From Acidobacteriota bacterium (GTDB taxonomy: Bacteria > Acidobacteriota > Terriglobia > Terriglobales > Acidobacteriaceae), in contig JAJZGF010000006.1 in the NCBI GenBank assembly GCA_021805025.1, positions 1-64,000 on the forward strand: a DNA stretch of 64,000 nt, in the 5' to 3' direction. The notes beneath the pieces were generated by a model that did not search any database, was not told the origin of the DNA, and saw nothing but the letters and a program-made list of their open reading frames with translations. The number at the start of each line of letters is the position of its first letter. Within the stretch, counting starts at the first letter, position 1. The translations under genes were made by a program, and so were the position numbers. Below are positions 17,091-26,189 of the stretch, in pieces.

Positions 17091-20000
17091 CTAAGCAGCG
17101 CTGGGTTGCGTATCTGCCGTTTCTCCGCGCCTGAGCAGCCTGCTGAGAATTACATAGAGCACGGGGATGAAGAACAGGTTGAGGACGGTGGACAGCAACA
17201 TGCCGCCCACGATGGTGGTTCCCACGGAGCGGCGTCCGAGCGCGCCCGCACCGGTGGCGAAGACCAGCGGCAGCACGCCGAGGATAAAGGCGAAGGACGT
17301 CATGAGAATGGGGCGCAGGCGCAATTCGGCGGCCTCAATGGCGGCTTCGGCAATGGAGCGGCCCTTGCGGCGCATCTGCTCGGCGAACTCCACGATGAGG
17401 ATCGAGTTCTTTGCGGAGAGGCCGATCAGCATGACGAGGCCTATCTGGCAGTAGACGTCGTTGGAGAGGCCGCGCAGCGAAACCAGGCCGAGCGCGCCCA
17501 GCACAGCCATAGGCACGGCAAGCAGGATGATGAAGGGCAGCGCGAAGCTCTCATACTGCGCGGAGAGCGTGAGGTAGACGACCAGGATGCCGAGGCCAAA
17601 GATCAGCATGGCCTTGCCGCCGGATTCGATTTCATCGAGTGTGAGCCCGGTCCATTCATATCTCATGCCGGGCAACATGACCTTCTTTGCCAGGTCCTCC
17701 ATGCCCTGAATGCCCTGGCCGGAGCTGTAGCCGGGCGCGGGTGAGCCATCGATCTCCACGGAGCGGAAGAGGTTGTAGTGCGAAATCACGGGCGGGCCGG
17801 AGCTCTCAGTGACGGTGACCAGGTTGTCAAGCGTCACCATCTGGCCACTGTCAGAGCGCACATAGTAGCTGTGCAGATCGTTGGCCGTCCTGCGGAATTG
17901 CTGATCGGCCTGCACGTAGACGCGATAGGTGCGGTTGTTGAAGTCGAAGTCGTTGACATACTGCGAGCCCATGAAGACGCCGAGCGTTGTGGTGATCTGC
18001 GAAAGCGGAATGTTCATGGCCTTGGCTTTTTCGCGGTCGATGGTAACCAGCACCTGCGGGTCGTTTGCGGAGAAGGTGGTGAGCATTCCTGTGATGTCTT
18101 TGCGTGCCCGGGCGCCATTCACAATCTGGTGGGCCACGCGGTCCAGATCAGAGAGTGTGTTGACGCCGGTGTCCTGGAGCATGAACTGAAAGCCGCCAAA
18201 GCTGCCCACGCCGTTGACGGCGGGGGGCTGAATGATGGCAACGAGGCCGCCATTGGGGGCAAACATCAGGCTCTGCAGCTTGGGCGCAAGATCGGCCACA
18301 ATGTCAGCCGCGGAGTGACCTTTGCCGCGCCGCTGGTCAGCAGGCGTTGTGCTGAGGAACATCATGCCCTGGTTGGACGCGCCACCTGAAAAACTGAAGC
18401 CCATCACGGAGAAGGCGCCCGCGATGTCGTGATTGCTGTAAAGGATGGCCTGCGCGCGGTCGGCCAGGGCCGAGGTGTAAGCGAGCGATGAACCGGGCGG
18501 CGCCTGCACAATGCACATCAGGAAGCCCTGATCCTCCTGGGGAATGAAGCCGGTGGGAACGCGCTGATACGTCCACACCGTTGCGCCCAGGCCGCAGACG
18601 AAGACCAGCAGGAGAAGATAGCGCAGTTTCAAGGCGACGTGAATAGCCTTGGCATAGCTCTTGGCCAGCCATTCAATGGACCTGTCGGCTCCGTGGATGA
18701 AGGCGGCGAAGGCGCGAGAGATGGGGCGAATATGCAGAAAATCCAACTGGTGCGGGCGCGCCTCTTCTCCGCGCAGGAAAAGGGCCGAGAGAGCGGGAGA
18801 GAGCGTGAGCGCGTTGAAGGCTGAAATTGCAATGGAGAAAGCGATGGTGAGCGAGAACTGCCGGTAAAGAATGCCCGTGGTGCCGGGGAAGAACGAGACC
18901 GGCACGAAGACGGCTATCAGCACCAGGGAGGTGGCGATGACGGCGCTGGTGACTTCTCCCATGGCGCGGGAGGTTGCTTCGTGCGGGTCAGAGTGCTCCA
19001 TGGCGATGTGGCGCTGCACATTCTCGATGACCACGATGGCGTCATCGACGACGAGGCCCGTGGCCAGCGTGATGCCGAAGAGCGTGAGCGAGTTGATGGA
19101 GAAGCCGAAGAGCTTGATGAACGCGAAGGTTCCGATGAGCGAAACCGGAATAGTGACGGCTGGAATGATCGTAGCGCGCCAGTCCAGCAGGAAGAGGAAG
19201 ATGACGAGGATGACAATTGCGATCGCTTCGCCCAGGGTGACCATCACTTCGCGAATGGAGTCGCCCACGACGGTGGTGGAGTCAAAGGCCACAGCGTATT
19301 CAAGGCCGGGCGGAAAGCTCTTGGAGAGATCCTTCAAGACTGCCTTGGCCTTTGCATCCACGTCCAGCGCGTTGGCGTTGGAGAGCTGTTGCACACCGAT
19401 GCCCTGTGCGGCGTGCCCGTTGTACTTGAGGCTCGAACTGTAGTCCTCCGCGCCCACCTCGGCGTGCCCAATATCCTTGAGCAGAATGACGCCGTTGGCA
19501 TTGTTTTTGACGATAATCTTTTCAAACTCAACCGGGCTTGTGAGGCGGCCCACGACACGGACCGGGATCTGATACGTCTGTCGGGAATCTGAGGGCGGCT
19601 GACCCAGCTGACCCGCGGGAATCTCAACGTTCTGCTCGGCCAGTGCGTTGACCACATCCAGCGCGGTCAGACCCTGCGCGGCGAGCTTGACCGGGTCGAG
19701 CCAGACGCGCATGGCGTATTTGCGCTCGCCGAAGATCTGCACATCGCCCACTCCGGGCACGCGCTTGAGGGCGTCTTTGACGTAGACGTCGAGATAGTTA
19801 GAGATGAACTCGTTGGAGTAGCGTCCGTCGCGGGTGAAGAAGCCGGCGCCGAAGACGAAGTTGCTGTTGGCCTTGCTGATGCTGATGCCGGTTGCATTGA
19901 CCGCTGCGGGCAGGCGCCCGGTCACGCTGGCCACGCGGTTCTGCACGTCGACGGCCGCGATGTTGAGATCGTAGCCGGTCTGAAAGGTGACGGAGATTTC

Positions 20001-20267
20001 GCTGGTGCCGTTGTTGGTGCTGGACGAGCTGATGTAGCGCATGCCCTCGACGCCGTTGATGGACTCTTCGAGGGGAATGGTAACGGCCTTTTCCACGGTG
20101 TCTGCATTGGCGCCCACGTAATTGGTGGTGACGCCGACCATCGGCGGAGCCAGGTTGGGGTACATGGAAATGGGCAGAGAGGGAATGGAGATGGCGCCAG
20201 CCAGGATGATCATAAGGGCGCAAACCGTGGCGAAGACTGGCCGGCGAATGAAGAAATCAACAAACAA
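17091..20267 (-). CDS. RND multidrug efflux permease, HAE1 (AcrB/MexB) type
   Basis: A 1058-residue proton-driven inner-membrane pump. The family start MFVDFFIRRPVFATVCAL is intact. Two repeats of one plus five helices surround two large periplasmic domains. Relay residues lie in ATGLVVDDAIVVIENVQRH, and the second-repeat helix block contains LIGLSAKNSILIVEFAEQMRR. Full length for the family. Its adaptor gene lies 95 bp upstream on the same strand; no outer-membrane channel gene is adjacent, so a separately encoded TolC-type protein is presumably recruited. The substrate is unknown. Confidence 0.95.
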   Translation of the reverse strand: MFVDFFIRRPVFATVCALMIILAGAISIPSLPISMYPNLAPPMVGVTTNYVGANADTVEKAVTIPLEESINGVEGMRYISSSSTNNGTSEISVTFQTGYDLNIAAVDVQNRVASVTGRLPAAVNATGISISKANSNFVFGAGFFTRDGRYSNEFISNYLDVYVKDALKRVPGVGDVQIFGERKYAMRVWLDPVKLAAQGLTALDVVNALAEQNVEIPAGQLGQPPSDSRQTYQIPVRVVGRLTSPVEFEKIIVKNNANGVILLKDIGHAEVGAEDYSSSLKYNGHAAQGIGVQQLSNANALDVDAKAKAVLKDLSKSFPPGLEYAVAFDSTTVVGDSIREVMVTLGEAIAIVILVIFLFLLDWRATIIPAVTIPVSLIGTFAFIKLFGFSINSLTLFGITLATGLVVDDAIVVIENVQRHIAMEHSDPHEATSRAMGEVTSAVIATSLVLIAVFVPVSFFPGTTGILYRQFSLTIAFSIAISAFNALTLSPALSALFLRGEEARPHQLDFLHIRPISRAFAAFIHGADRSIEWLAKSYAKAIHVALKLRYLLLLVFVCGLGATVWTYQRVPTGFIPQEDQGFLMCIVQAPPGSSLAYTSALADRAQAILYSNHDIAGAFSVMGFSFSGGASNQGMMFLSTTPADQRRGKGHSAADIVADLAPKLQSLMFAPNGGLVAIIQPPAVNGVGSFGGFQFMLQDTGVNTLSDLDRVAHQIVNGARARKDITGMLTTFSANDPQVLVTIDREKAKAMNIPLSQITTTLGVFMGSQYVNDFDFNNRTYRVYVQADQQFRRTANDLHSYYVRSDSGQMVTLDNLVTVTESSGPPVISHYNLFRSVEIDGSPAPGYSSGQGIQGMEDLAKKVMLPGMRYEWTGLTLDEIESGGKAMLIFGLGILVVYLTLSAQYESFALPFIILLAVPMAVLGALGLVSLRGLSNDVYCQIGLVMLIGLSAKNSILIVEFAEQMRRKGRSIAEAAIEAAELRLRPILMTSFAFILGVLPLVFATGAGALGRRSVGTTIVGGMLLSTVLNLFFIPVLYVILSRLLRRGETADTQPSAA

Positions 20268-20362
20268 TTGAAGCCTTCTTTCCTGTGTGCTGCAGGCAGG
20301 CGCGACTTTCTCGGCTCTGCTTCATGCACTTTCGAAGTGGTTCTACCGGATGCCGGACACGC

Positions 20363-21451
20363 TCAGGCGCCCAGGGGAAGAACCGGCATTCCATTGACGA
20401 GAAACTGCGTGCTGGACACAATCACGTTGTCGCCTGCGCTTAGACCTGAGAGCACCGAGTAGGAGTTCCCTACCGTCTCCCCGAGCGTGACAGGCGTTTC
20501 CGCCGCAACCATGTGCCCGTTCACCTGGCGCGCGACAAAGACGAAGCTCTGGCCGCCCTGCCGGGTAACTGCCAGCACAGGAATGACAGCCATGGGCGCG
20601 CTGCTCCAGATGACGCGGGCCTTGACCATTTGCGCATTGCGCATGATTTCCTCAGAGGAGTGCACGGGAGCCTTGACCAGAATTCCCTGCAGGGTCGGGT
20701 CCACCTGGGGTGAGAGAAAGTCGACGCGCGTCTTGTCCAGCAGCTTGCCGTTGGTGTCTGAGATCTCAACATTCAGCCCCAGGCGCACCTGACTGGCGCG
20801 GTCGGTGGGGACATAAATATAGGCTTCCAGATCGCCCACCTCGTCCACGGTGGTGAGCATGGTGCTCGATGAGACGTAGTCGCCCACGTGGACCGGGATG
20901 TCGCCCACGATGCCGTCGAACGGCGCGCGGATGGTGTAGTAGGCCAACTGCTCTTCCTGGGTTTTGCGCAGTGCGACTGCCGCCTCGTAGTCCGCCTTCG
21001 AATTGTTGTAAGCCTGCTGCTCCTGGTCGTAGGCGTCGCGGCTGGTGACGCCTGCGTCGAAGAGTTTGTGTTGCCGCTCGAGTTCAATGGCGTTGTAGTC
21101 AAACAGAGCTTTCTTCTGCTGCTCAGTGGCGCGCTGGGCCTGCACCGTAGCCAGTTGCGGCTGCGCGTCAATCGACATCATCGGCTGGCCGGACCGGACG
21201 CGCTCCCCTGAGCGAACAAGAATCTGCGTGAGCCGGCCGCTCACCTGCGGCTGCAGGGTAGCCGAGCGGCGCGACTTGATGGTGGCCACGTACTGGCTGC
21301 TCTGCGCGACCGGCGCAAGGACCACAGCGAAAGTCTTCACCGGCATGGCTTGCATGCGAGCGCCTGCCGCCGGATCAGCCTGCTTTTGCTGGCAGCCGCT
21401 CGCCGCCAACGTCAAAATGCCTGCACAATAGATACTAAAAATGCGTTTCAA
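20363..21451 (-). CDS. RND efflux periplasmic adaptor (membrane-fusion protein)
   Basis: A 362-residue lipoprotein-like adaptor. MKRIFSIYCAGILTLAASGCQQK is a type II signal with lipobox LAASGC. Then come the first half of a lipoyl domain (SRRSATLQPQVSGRLTQILV), a helical hairpin (about 95-165), the second lipoyl half (YYTIRAPFDGIVGDIPVHVGDYV) and beta-barrel/membrane-proximal domains. It couples the inner-membrane pump to an outer-membrane channel. First gene of a two-gene operon with the RND permease. Confidence 0.92.
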   Translation of the reverse strand: MKRIFSIYCAGILTLAASGCQQKQADPAAGARMQAMPVKTFAVVLAPVAQSSQYVATIKSRRSATLQPQVSGRLTQILVRSGERVRSGQPMMSIDAQPQLATVQAQRATEQQKKALFDYNAIELERQHKLFDAGVTSRDAYDQEQQAYNNSKADYEAAVALRKTQEEQLAYYTIRAPFDGIVGDIPVHVGDYVSSSTMLTTVDEVGDLEAYIYVPTDRASQVRLGLNVEISDTNGKLLDKTRVDFLSPQVDPTLQGILVKAPVHSSEEIMRNAQMVKARVIWSSAPMAVIPVLAVTRQGGQSFVFVARQVNGHMVAAETPVTLGETVGNSYSVLSGLSAGDNVIVSSTQFLVNGMPVLPLGA

Positions 21452-21810
21452 CGCAATATCCCTCGCTTGCTGCTTTCATGGTGTTCTGGATCACCTGCAG
21501 GACTGGGTTGCAGAATTTGCAAGCCTGGCCGGTTACGATCCCGCGGCGGCTTCCGGCAATTCGATTTTCAGAAACAGATACGCTCTTATCTGACGCCCGG
21601 TTCAGCCCGAATGTCGCAAAAAACTTAGCAGGGGTGCGGTTGCCGTGAAAAAGCCAGCATTATGCCTGTTCACCGTGGAAAGCGAATAGGTTAAAGTTCT
21701 TCCGGTCGTCGAAGGCATCCACGGATTCAGTCTTCTTCAGCCAGCTCACCGCGGGGCAGGAATGGGTTAGAAAAGCGCAGCAAAAGAGGGCTGGCGACAA
21801 GGACGGAACT
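21452..21810. other. Intergenic region upstream of the RND operon
   Basis: About 360 bp between the divergent RND adaptor gene and the tRNA promoter. No ORF with coding character was seen. It should hold the RND operon promoter and any operator, but no confident -35/-10 pair or regulator site could be picked out. Confidence 0.4.
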
Positions 21811-21839
21811 TTGACACTACTCCGGTGAGTTGATAGCCT
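21811..21839 (+). promoter_or_regulatory. tRNA-Glu promoter
   Basis: TTGACA (21811-21816), a 17-bp spacer and TAGCCT (21834-21839) form a good sigma-70 promoter that would start about 40 bases before the mature tRNA 5' end at 21887. Confidence 0.65.
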
Positions 21840-21886
21840 CGTAGATGGGCGTGTCCGGCTAACCTCAGGTTTCCACTCACCCTTGC

Positions 21887-21964
21887 GTCCCCGTCGTCTA
21901 GCCCGGCCTAGGACACCGCCCTTTCACGGCGATAACACGGGTTCAAATCCCGTCGGGGACGCCA
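21887..21964 (+). tRNA. tRNA-Glu (anticodon TTC)
   Basis: The acceptor strand GTCCCCG (21887-21893) pairs with CGGGGAC (21954-21960), followed by discriminator G and encoded CCA (21962-21964). The anticodon stem-loop CCGCC-CTTTCAC-GGCG carries TTC, and the T arm reads ACGGGTTCAAATCCCGT. The gene is intact; its 3' half is the integration site of the mobile element that follows. Confidence 0.96.
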
Positions 21965-21965
21965 A
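21921..21965 (+). repeat. attL: left 45-bp direct repeat inside tRNA-Glu
   Basis: This segment runs from the anticodon loop (CTTTCACGGC) through CCA plus one A. It is repeated exactly at 31613-31657, and the integrase gene begins one base after this copy. Integration by crossover in the tRNA 3' half leaves the tRNA intact on this side. Confidence 0.93.
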
Positions 21966-23186
21966 TCATTTCAATAACTTACGCGATTGAATGATTTTCT
22001 CGTACGTCCGTTTTGTTCCAATAGCAGTGGCGCTCTGTTTTTCATCGTCGTTGTCGAGCAGCATGTCCACGATCCGGCTTTGCGCTTTACGCTTCAGATC
22101 GGTTACAGCCTGCGCGTAAAGATTCATCGTCACCAGAATGTTGGCATGTCGCAATAGCTCCTGCACCGTCTTGACATCCTCCCCATTCGCTTTGAGAAGA
22201 GTCGCAAAGGTGCGCCGAAAAGTATGCCAGCCGACCTTGCCCTTAATGCCGACCGCCTTCACCGCAGGCTGCAAGTGCCAGCGGTTCAGAGTACCCGGCC
22301 AGTAGGGTTGAGTCCCATTGGTGTGCGGACTGGCGAACACCCAATCCTGCTGTCTCGGATAGGCACATAAAGCACGCCACCGCTGCAAGGCTTCCGCCAG
22401 ACGCTCGTCTAGCGGAAGCGGCTTGCGCGAAGCCTCGGTCTTGCACTCGCCCACATGCTGAAGCGAGATCGAGCGGGTGACATGAATCTCGAAATTCTCG
22501 AAATCGATGTCCTGCCACTTGAGGGCGAGCAATTCACTCACGCGCAGGCCCGTCAACATCGCCACAAGAACAGCGGTGTGCGTCGGTTCTTCGAGCTGCA
22601 ACAGCAGTTCGTCCATCTCGTCAGGCGTCAGCACAATGGGAATCTGCATCCGCTTGGCGCTTTGGCGCACGTGCGTGATGGGATTCTTCTCGTGCCACTC
22701 CCACCGGATCGCGTGATTGAAGACAGCGTGCATGATGTTTCGCATTTTTGCTTTGCTGCCGTTGGAAAGATCGAGTGAACGCAGCCATTCTTCCACGGCA
22801 ACCGATTTGACATCCTTCAGGCGGTAGTCGCCCCAGCGAGGCAGAATCCACTTTCTGAAGTAGCCTTTGTACGTTTCGCGGGTTGCGAAGGTTTTGTTCG
22901 AGTCTTCGCCCAGTTCCTTCTCCGTGTAGTGCTCGACAAGCGTCTGAACACTGATCGGTTCGAGATTGAAGCGTGGACTCTCAGCGTTGATGTTGACCAA
23001 AAGCGATGCAACGGCCCGTTTCGCCGTCGTCTCGTTTGGATACTGTTCCACAGTTCCGACGACCAGACTGCGGCGTCTGCGACTGCCATCGGCCATGGGT
23101 TCGTACCAGCGGTACTCCCAGGCGCGCGGGCCGCGCTTCCGTTCCACAAGCTGGAGGTTGCCCTGTTGATAGCGTGTCCGTCTCAT
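21966..23186 (-). CDS. Tyrosine recombinase / integrase of the element
   Basis: A 406-residue site-specific recombinase. It has an N-terminal arm-binding region (QLVERKRGPRAWEYRWYEP), a SAM-like core-binding domain (about 95-180) and a catalytic domain with ARMTGLRVSELLALKWQDID-type box I (here MLTGLRVSELLALKW). The HTFRRTFATLL box (H-x-x-R) and LRHANILVTMNLYAQA with the nucleophilic Tyr are also seen. The stop codon lies one base from attL. An ATG at 23198 is an alternative; the ATG at 23186 has GGAGAGG just upstream. It would integrate and excise the element at tRNA-Glu. Confidence 0.93.
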   Translation of the reverse strand: MRRTRYQQGNLQLVERKRGPRAWEYRWYEPMADGSRRRRSLVVGTVEQYPNETTAKRAVASLLVNINAESPRFNLEPISVQTLVEHYTEKELGEDSNKTFATRETYKGYFRKWILPRWGDYRLKDVKSVAVEEWLRSLDLSNGSKAKMRNIMHAVFNHAIRWEWHEKNPITHVRQSAKRMQIPIVLTPDEMDELLLQLEEPTHTAVLVAMLTGLRVSELLALKWQDIDFENFEIHVTRSISLQHVGECKTEASRKPLPLDERLAEALQRWRALCAYPRQQDWVFASPHTNGTQPYWPGTLNRWHLQPAVKAVGIKGKVGWHTFRRTFATLLKANGEDVKTVQELLRHANILVTMNLYAQAVTDLKRKAQSRIVDMLLDNDDEKQSATAIGTKRTYEKIIQSRKLLK

Positions 23187-23199
23187 TGTCCTCTCCATT

Positions 23200-23430
23200 T
23201 CAAAGGTTGTGAGGCGGCACGGATAGCTGCTCCGAGCTTACCGTGAGCGGAAGGCAGCGGTCGAGATCGGAGGCGCGGAAGCGCCAGAGTTTGCCCAGAC
23301 GGTAACCCGCCACGCGGCCCGTTCTTGCGTATCGCTGTAAAGTCTTGGGATGGACTTTGACCAGGGAAGCCGCCTGCTCGCTATCAAGAAACGGCTCGAA
23401 TTTATCCATTGAATAGGGGGAATCGGACAT
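23200..23430 (-). CDS. Excisionase-like helix-turn-helix protein
   Basis: A 76-residue protein with a MerR/AlpA-type helix-turn-helix: FLDSEQAASLVKVHPKTLQRY then GRVAGYRLGKLWRFRASDLD. Such proteins next to integrases usually act as recombination directionality factors or as activators of the integrase gene. The ATG at 23430 is chosen because AGGAG lies about ten bases upstream; the frame opens earlier at 23514. It sits immediately upstream of the integrase on the same strand. Confidence 0.8.
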   Translation of the reverse strand: MSDSPYSMDKFEPFLDSEQAASLVKVHPKTLQRYARTGRVAGYRLGKLWRFRASDLDRCLPLTVSSEQLSVPPHNL

Positions 23431-23655
23431 GGTTCGCACGCTCCTGGAATAACTATGGATTGTGCTTATTGCAATGTCTATCCCTACATATTGCGCTTTT
23501 TCGCGTTTCATCAAAACGGGGAAGTGGAATAGAGCGACTATAACGGAGCCAAAGGAACTGGACCGACTCTGACGGCACTTTAAGGAACAAACGGCACAGA
23601 GATAATTTTCATATCATCGAAACGAATTTGCAGTAAGGGCTGGACAAATCCCATC

Positions 23656-23790
23656 TGACATTCCCCGGATAGACAGAGCATAGCCGAGGCGCGGGCGGTG
23701 TCAAGGGCGGTTGCGCCGCCGCTACGCGGTCGTGACCCTTGACACCGCCCTCTTCGCCTCGGCAAACAATCCTAATATCCGGGGATGTCA
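23656..23790. repeat. 135-bp three-tier palindrome
   Basis: Three nested inverted arms share one centre: TGACATTCCCCGGAT / ATCCGGGGATGTCA (23656-23670 / 23777-23790, one extra T), CCGAGGCG / CGCCTCGG (23684-23691 / 23755-23762) and GGGCGGTGTCAAGGG / CCCTTGACACCGCCC (23693-23707 / 23736-23750). The central loop is 28 nt. It contains no convincing gene. It could be a short palindromic mobile repeat (MITE-like), a structured RNA or a protein-binding cruciform. Confidence 0.85.
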
Positions 23791-23875
23791 TCTTTTCCTC
23801 CATCAGTGTCTGCTCAATCGGCAAAAACTGTGCCGGGAGCGACATTGCGACTAGCCATGTGAAACCACTTCGCGG

Positions 23876-23896
23876 AGCGGCGAAGAGCGATGGCAG
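23876..23896 (+). repeat. 21-bp direct repeat shared with the brnT coding region
   Basis: The 21 bp from AGCGGCGAAGAG to GATGGCAG occur exactly here, in front of brnT, and again at 24064-24084, inside brnT where they encode about SGEERWQ. The upstream copy may be a duplication remnant. Confidence 0.8.
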
Positions 23897-23907
23897 TAAA
23901 AAACAAA

Positions 23908-23923
23908 ACTACGAAAATGTAGT
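23908..23923. promoter_or_regulatory. Possible brnTA operator
   Basis: ACTAC-GAAAAT-GTAGT is a small inverted repeat 11 bp before the brnT GTG start. BrnA antitoxins of characterised BrnTA modules repress their own promoter, so this is a reasonable operator candidate, but no promoter boxes are clear. Confidence 0.35.
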
Positions 23924-23934
23924 AACATAAATGT

Positions 23935-24240
23935 GTGAAGACGCGCTTTGAATGGGACCCCACCAAAGCGGCCAGCAACTTCCGAAAGCACGGCGTGAGC
24001 TTTCAGACGGCGGCGCGCGTCTTTGCCGACCCCTATGCTCTCGTAGAGCAAGACCGTATCGAAAGCGGCGAAGAGCGATGGCAGACGATAGGGGTTGTCG
24101 AGGGTGTCCTGATGCTGATGCTGATGGTGGCCCATACCGTGCGCGAACAGGATGATATCGAAGTTATCCGCATTATTTCGGCAAGACATGCCAACCGCAG
24201 GGAAAGGAGACGTTATGAAGAAGAAAACGATTCAATATGA
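23935..24240 (+). CDS. brnT: BrnT family toxin
   Basis: A 101-residue RelE-fold ribonuclease toxin. It opens with the typical FEWDPTKAASNFRKHGVSFQTAARVFADP (quoted in part), then IIGVVEG-like TIGVVEGVLMLMLMVAHT and the closing RIISARHANRRERRRYEE. The start is GTG at 23935. The antitoxin gene starts inside its 3' end, the standard toxin-first order of BrnTA modules. Probably stabilises the integrated element. Confidence 0.9.
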   Translation: MKTRFEWDPTKAASNFRKHGVSFQTAARVFADPYALVEQDRIESGEERWQTIGVVEGVLMLMLMVAHTVREQDDIEVIRIISARHANRRERRRYEEENDSI

Positions 24241-24544
24241 GATCGATCTGTCTAATCCCCCTGCGCTAACAGCAGCGCAGAAAGCTGAGTTGAAGGCGCT
24301 CCGGGCCAAGCCGGAAAGCGAGATCGACTACAGCGATATTCCACCATTGAAAGAGGACTTCTGGAAGAAGGCTGTGCGGAACCCGTTTTACCGGCCTACT
24401 AAAGCCTCAACCACCGTGCGCATTGATTCCGATGTGCTGCACTGGCTGCGCGCTCATGGCAAAGGCTATCAGTCGCGTATCAATGCAATTTTGCGGCGTG
24501 AGATGCTGGAGTCGTTCAAGGTGAAAGTAGTAAAGCAGGGATAA
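24215..24544 (+). CDS. brnA: BrnA family antitoxin
   Basis: A 109-residue antitoxin. Its C-terminal part, RPTKASTTVRIDSDVLHWLRAHGKGYQSRINAILRREML (in part), is the ribbon-helix-helix DNA-binding domain of BrnA; the N-terminal half wraps the toxin. The ATG at 24215 is preferred because AAAGGAGA lies just upstream; the frame opens at 24152. It overlaps brnT by 26 bp. It neutralises BrnT and autoregulates the module. Confidence 0.9.
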   Translation: MKKKTIQYEIDLSNPPALTAAQKAELKALRAKPESEIDYSDIPPLKEDFWKKAVRNPFYRPTKASTTVRIDSDVLHWLRAHGKGYQSRINAILRREMLESFKVKVVKQG

Positions 24545-24606
24545 AACGAACGAGGAACGATTGATGCTCTGGCCAGAACCGACCGCCGGTCTCAAGAGTT
24601 AATCGG

Positions 24607-26112
24607 TCAAAGCCCGAGGCCAATTTCATAGCCGATCCTGATTTCGTGGTGCTGAGTCGGCAGCTTTACACTCTGTGCCGGAGCATGTTGGATGCCGGGT
24701 TCCAGGTCGTGCGTCCGGCTCAACTCTCGTACCAATTCCGTTGCAGACGGTCGCGCGGAAGAAATGCCGAGTGATTCGCGCAATTGTTCGCGATCACTTG
24801 TCACGATGGCAATTTCACTCCGGCCGCGTGATGCCCCCACGTAGAACAGCTCTTGCTTCATCGTATCGGCTGAGAGGATTACGCCATCCACTGTCTTACC
24901 CTGGCTTCGATGGGCGGTGACGGCGTAGCCGTGGTCGAACTGGCGATAGTTCGCCGGCAGTGAGCGGCCATCCTCAAGCTGAATGCGCCCACTGTCCAAA
25001 CTCTGCACCTTCACCAGTTCGCCATTCGTGGCGCGGAAATCAGCATCCCGGCGATTACCTGTGAACAGCAGCCGGTCACCGGGAGCCACATCAATGGACC
25101 GCTGCTCATGAACGGAAAACGAACGGGTCTGCGCTGGAGTGAAGGTCTTCTCCTCTCCCCGCGCATTGCGGGCCACAATTGCATCGGGCTGGACACGGCT
25201 GACGGTCAGCGCCTCATGCTTATCCATGCCCTTCGCCGCGCGATGAACCAGGAGAACCTGTCCCTTACGATAGTTTGACAAATCGCGCTTCTGTGCTTCG
25301 GTCCATTGCAGCGGAACGTATCGATCCATTGTTACGCTTTCGCCGAGTCTGCCACGTTGGGAAAGGTCTGTGCGAATTGCGCGCGTGACGCGTTCTATTT
25401 CTTCATGCGTCGGAGCGACGACGAGAACCCGCCACGCGGGATCAGTTGTCATCTCGCGATACAGATCAGCGACAGCATGGGAGCGCTCGACAAACGGGAC
25501 TTCGCGCACCGCACCCATCCGCTCCAGTTTTTCGAATCCCTGTTCGGGAGACTGGCGCAGCGTCTCAATGGCATCCCGGTATCGCGCATGAGTCTGGCGT
25601 TGAACGCCGGTGAGAGAAATGCTCTTCATCTGCGATTCCCGCTCCAGAACCCGCAGAGCATCGGAGGCTTCGACGCTTTGAATCTGCCGTGTGTCGCCGG
25701 AGAAGAGAACGCGGGCCTGCTCTCGCTCCGCGAGCTTGAGAATTCCTTCCATCTGGCGGCCCGAGATCATGCCGGCCTCATCCACGATCAGCACCTTGCC
25801 GCGCAGCGTTGACTGCGCTGCTTCATCCTCAAGCAATCGGGAGACGGTCATCGCATCCCGAAAGCCTACCTTGTGCAGTTCCTCCACTGCGCTTCGGGTC
25901 GGCGCAACCGCAGTCACGTCGCGTCCAGCTTTGCGCAGGCTGCGGTCGATTTCCTGAAGAGTAGCCGTCTTGCCAGATCCGGCAGCTCCGCGCAAATTGA
26001 CGGCAAAATCGCGCGAGTCGAGAATCTGATGGACGGCAAGCTTCTGTTCTTCGCGCAAATGCTCGACAGGATGAAATTCAGGCTCACCCCCGAGCCGCCC
26101 GTATCGGTCCAT
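24607..26112 (-). CDS. Relaxase-helicase C-terminal part (RecD-like helicase), downstream fragment of a frameshifted MobF protein
   Basis: A 501-residue superfamily 1 helicase segment. Walker A is LRGAAGSGKTATLQEI, Walker B is VLIVDEAGMIS, and the late motif is YAVTAHRSQGKTVDGVIL. It continues the relaxase encoded just upstream. The same frame reads without a stop back to the C4 run at 26196-26199 (GALIHAGGRLATRES... in part), where a -1 shift joins the two halves. In MobF proteins this domain unwinds the plasmid or element strand during transfer. As it stands the activity would be separate from the relaxase domain. The ATG at 26112 is only the first in-frame Met. Confidence 0.82.
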   Translation of the reverse strand: MDRYGRLGGEPEFHPVEHLREEQKLAVHQILDSRDFAVNLRGAAGSGKTATLQEIDRSLRKAGRDVTAVAPTRSAVEELHKVGFRDAMTVSRLLEDEAAQSTLRGKVLIVDEAGMISGRQMEGILKLAEREQARVLFSGDTRQIQSVEASDALRVLERESQMKSISLTGVQRQTHARYRDAIETLRQSPEQGFEKLERMGAVREVPFVERSHAVADLYREMTTDPAWRVLVVAPTHEEIERVTRAIRTDLSQRGRLGESVTMDRYVPLQWTEAQKRDLSNYRKGQVLLVHRAAKGMDKHEALTVSRVQPDAIVARNARGEEKTFTPAQTRSFSVHEQRSIDVAPGDRLLFTGNRRDADFRATNGELVKVQSLDSGRIQLEDGRSLPANYRQFDHGYAVTAHRSQGKTVDGVILSADTMKQELFYVGASRGRSEIAIVTSDREQLRESLGISSARPSATELVRELSRTHDLEPGIQHAPAQSVKLPTQHHEIRIGYEIGLGL

Positions 26113-26189
26113 GCCTTGGCTTACTGTGGCGACAATCCGCTGTTCTCTGTCCAGGCTTTCGCGGGTAGCGAGGCGACCGCCAGCGTGAA

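Noticed and set aside
23609-23845. 78-codon minus-strand ORF across the palindrome
   Set aside because: No SD or family similarity; the sequence is explained by the inverted-repeat structure.
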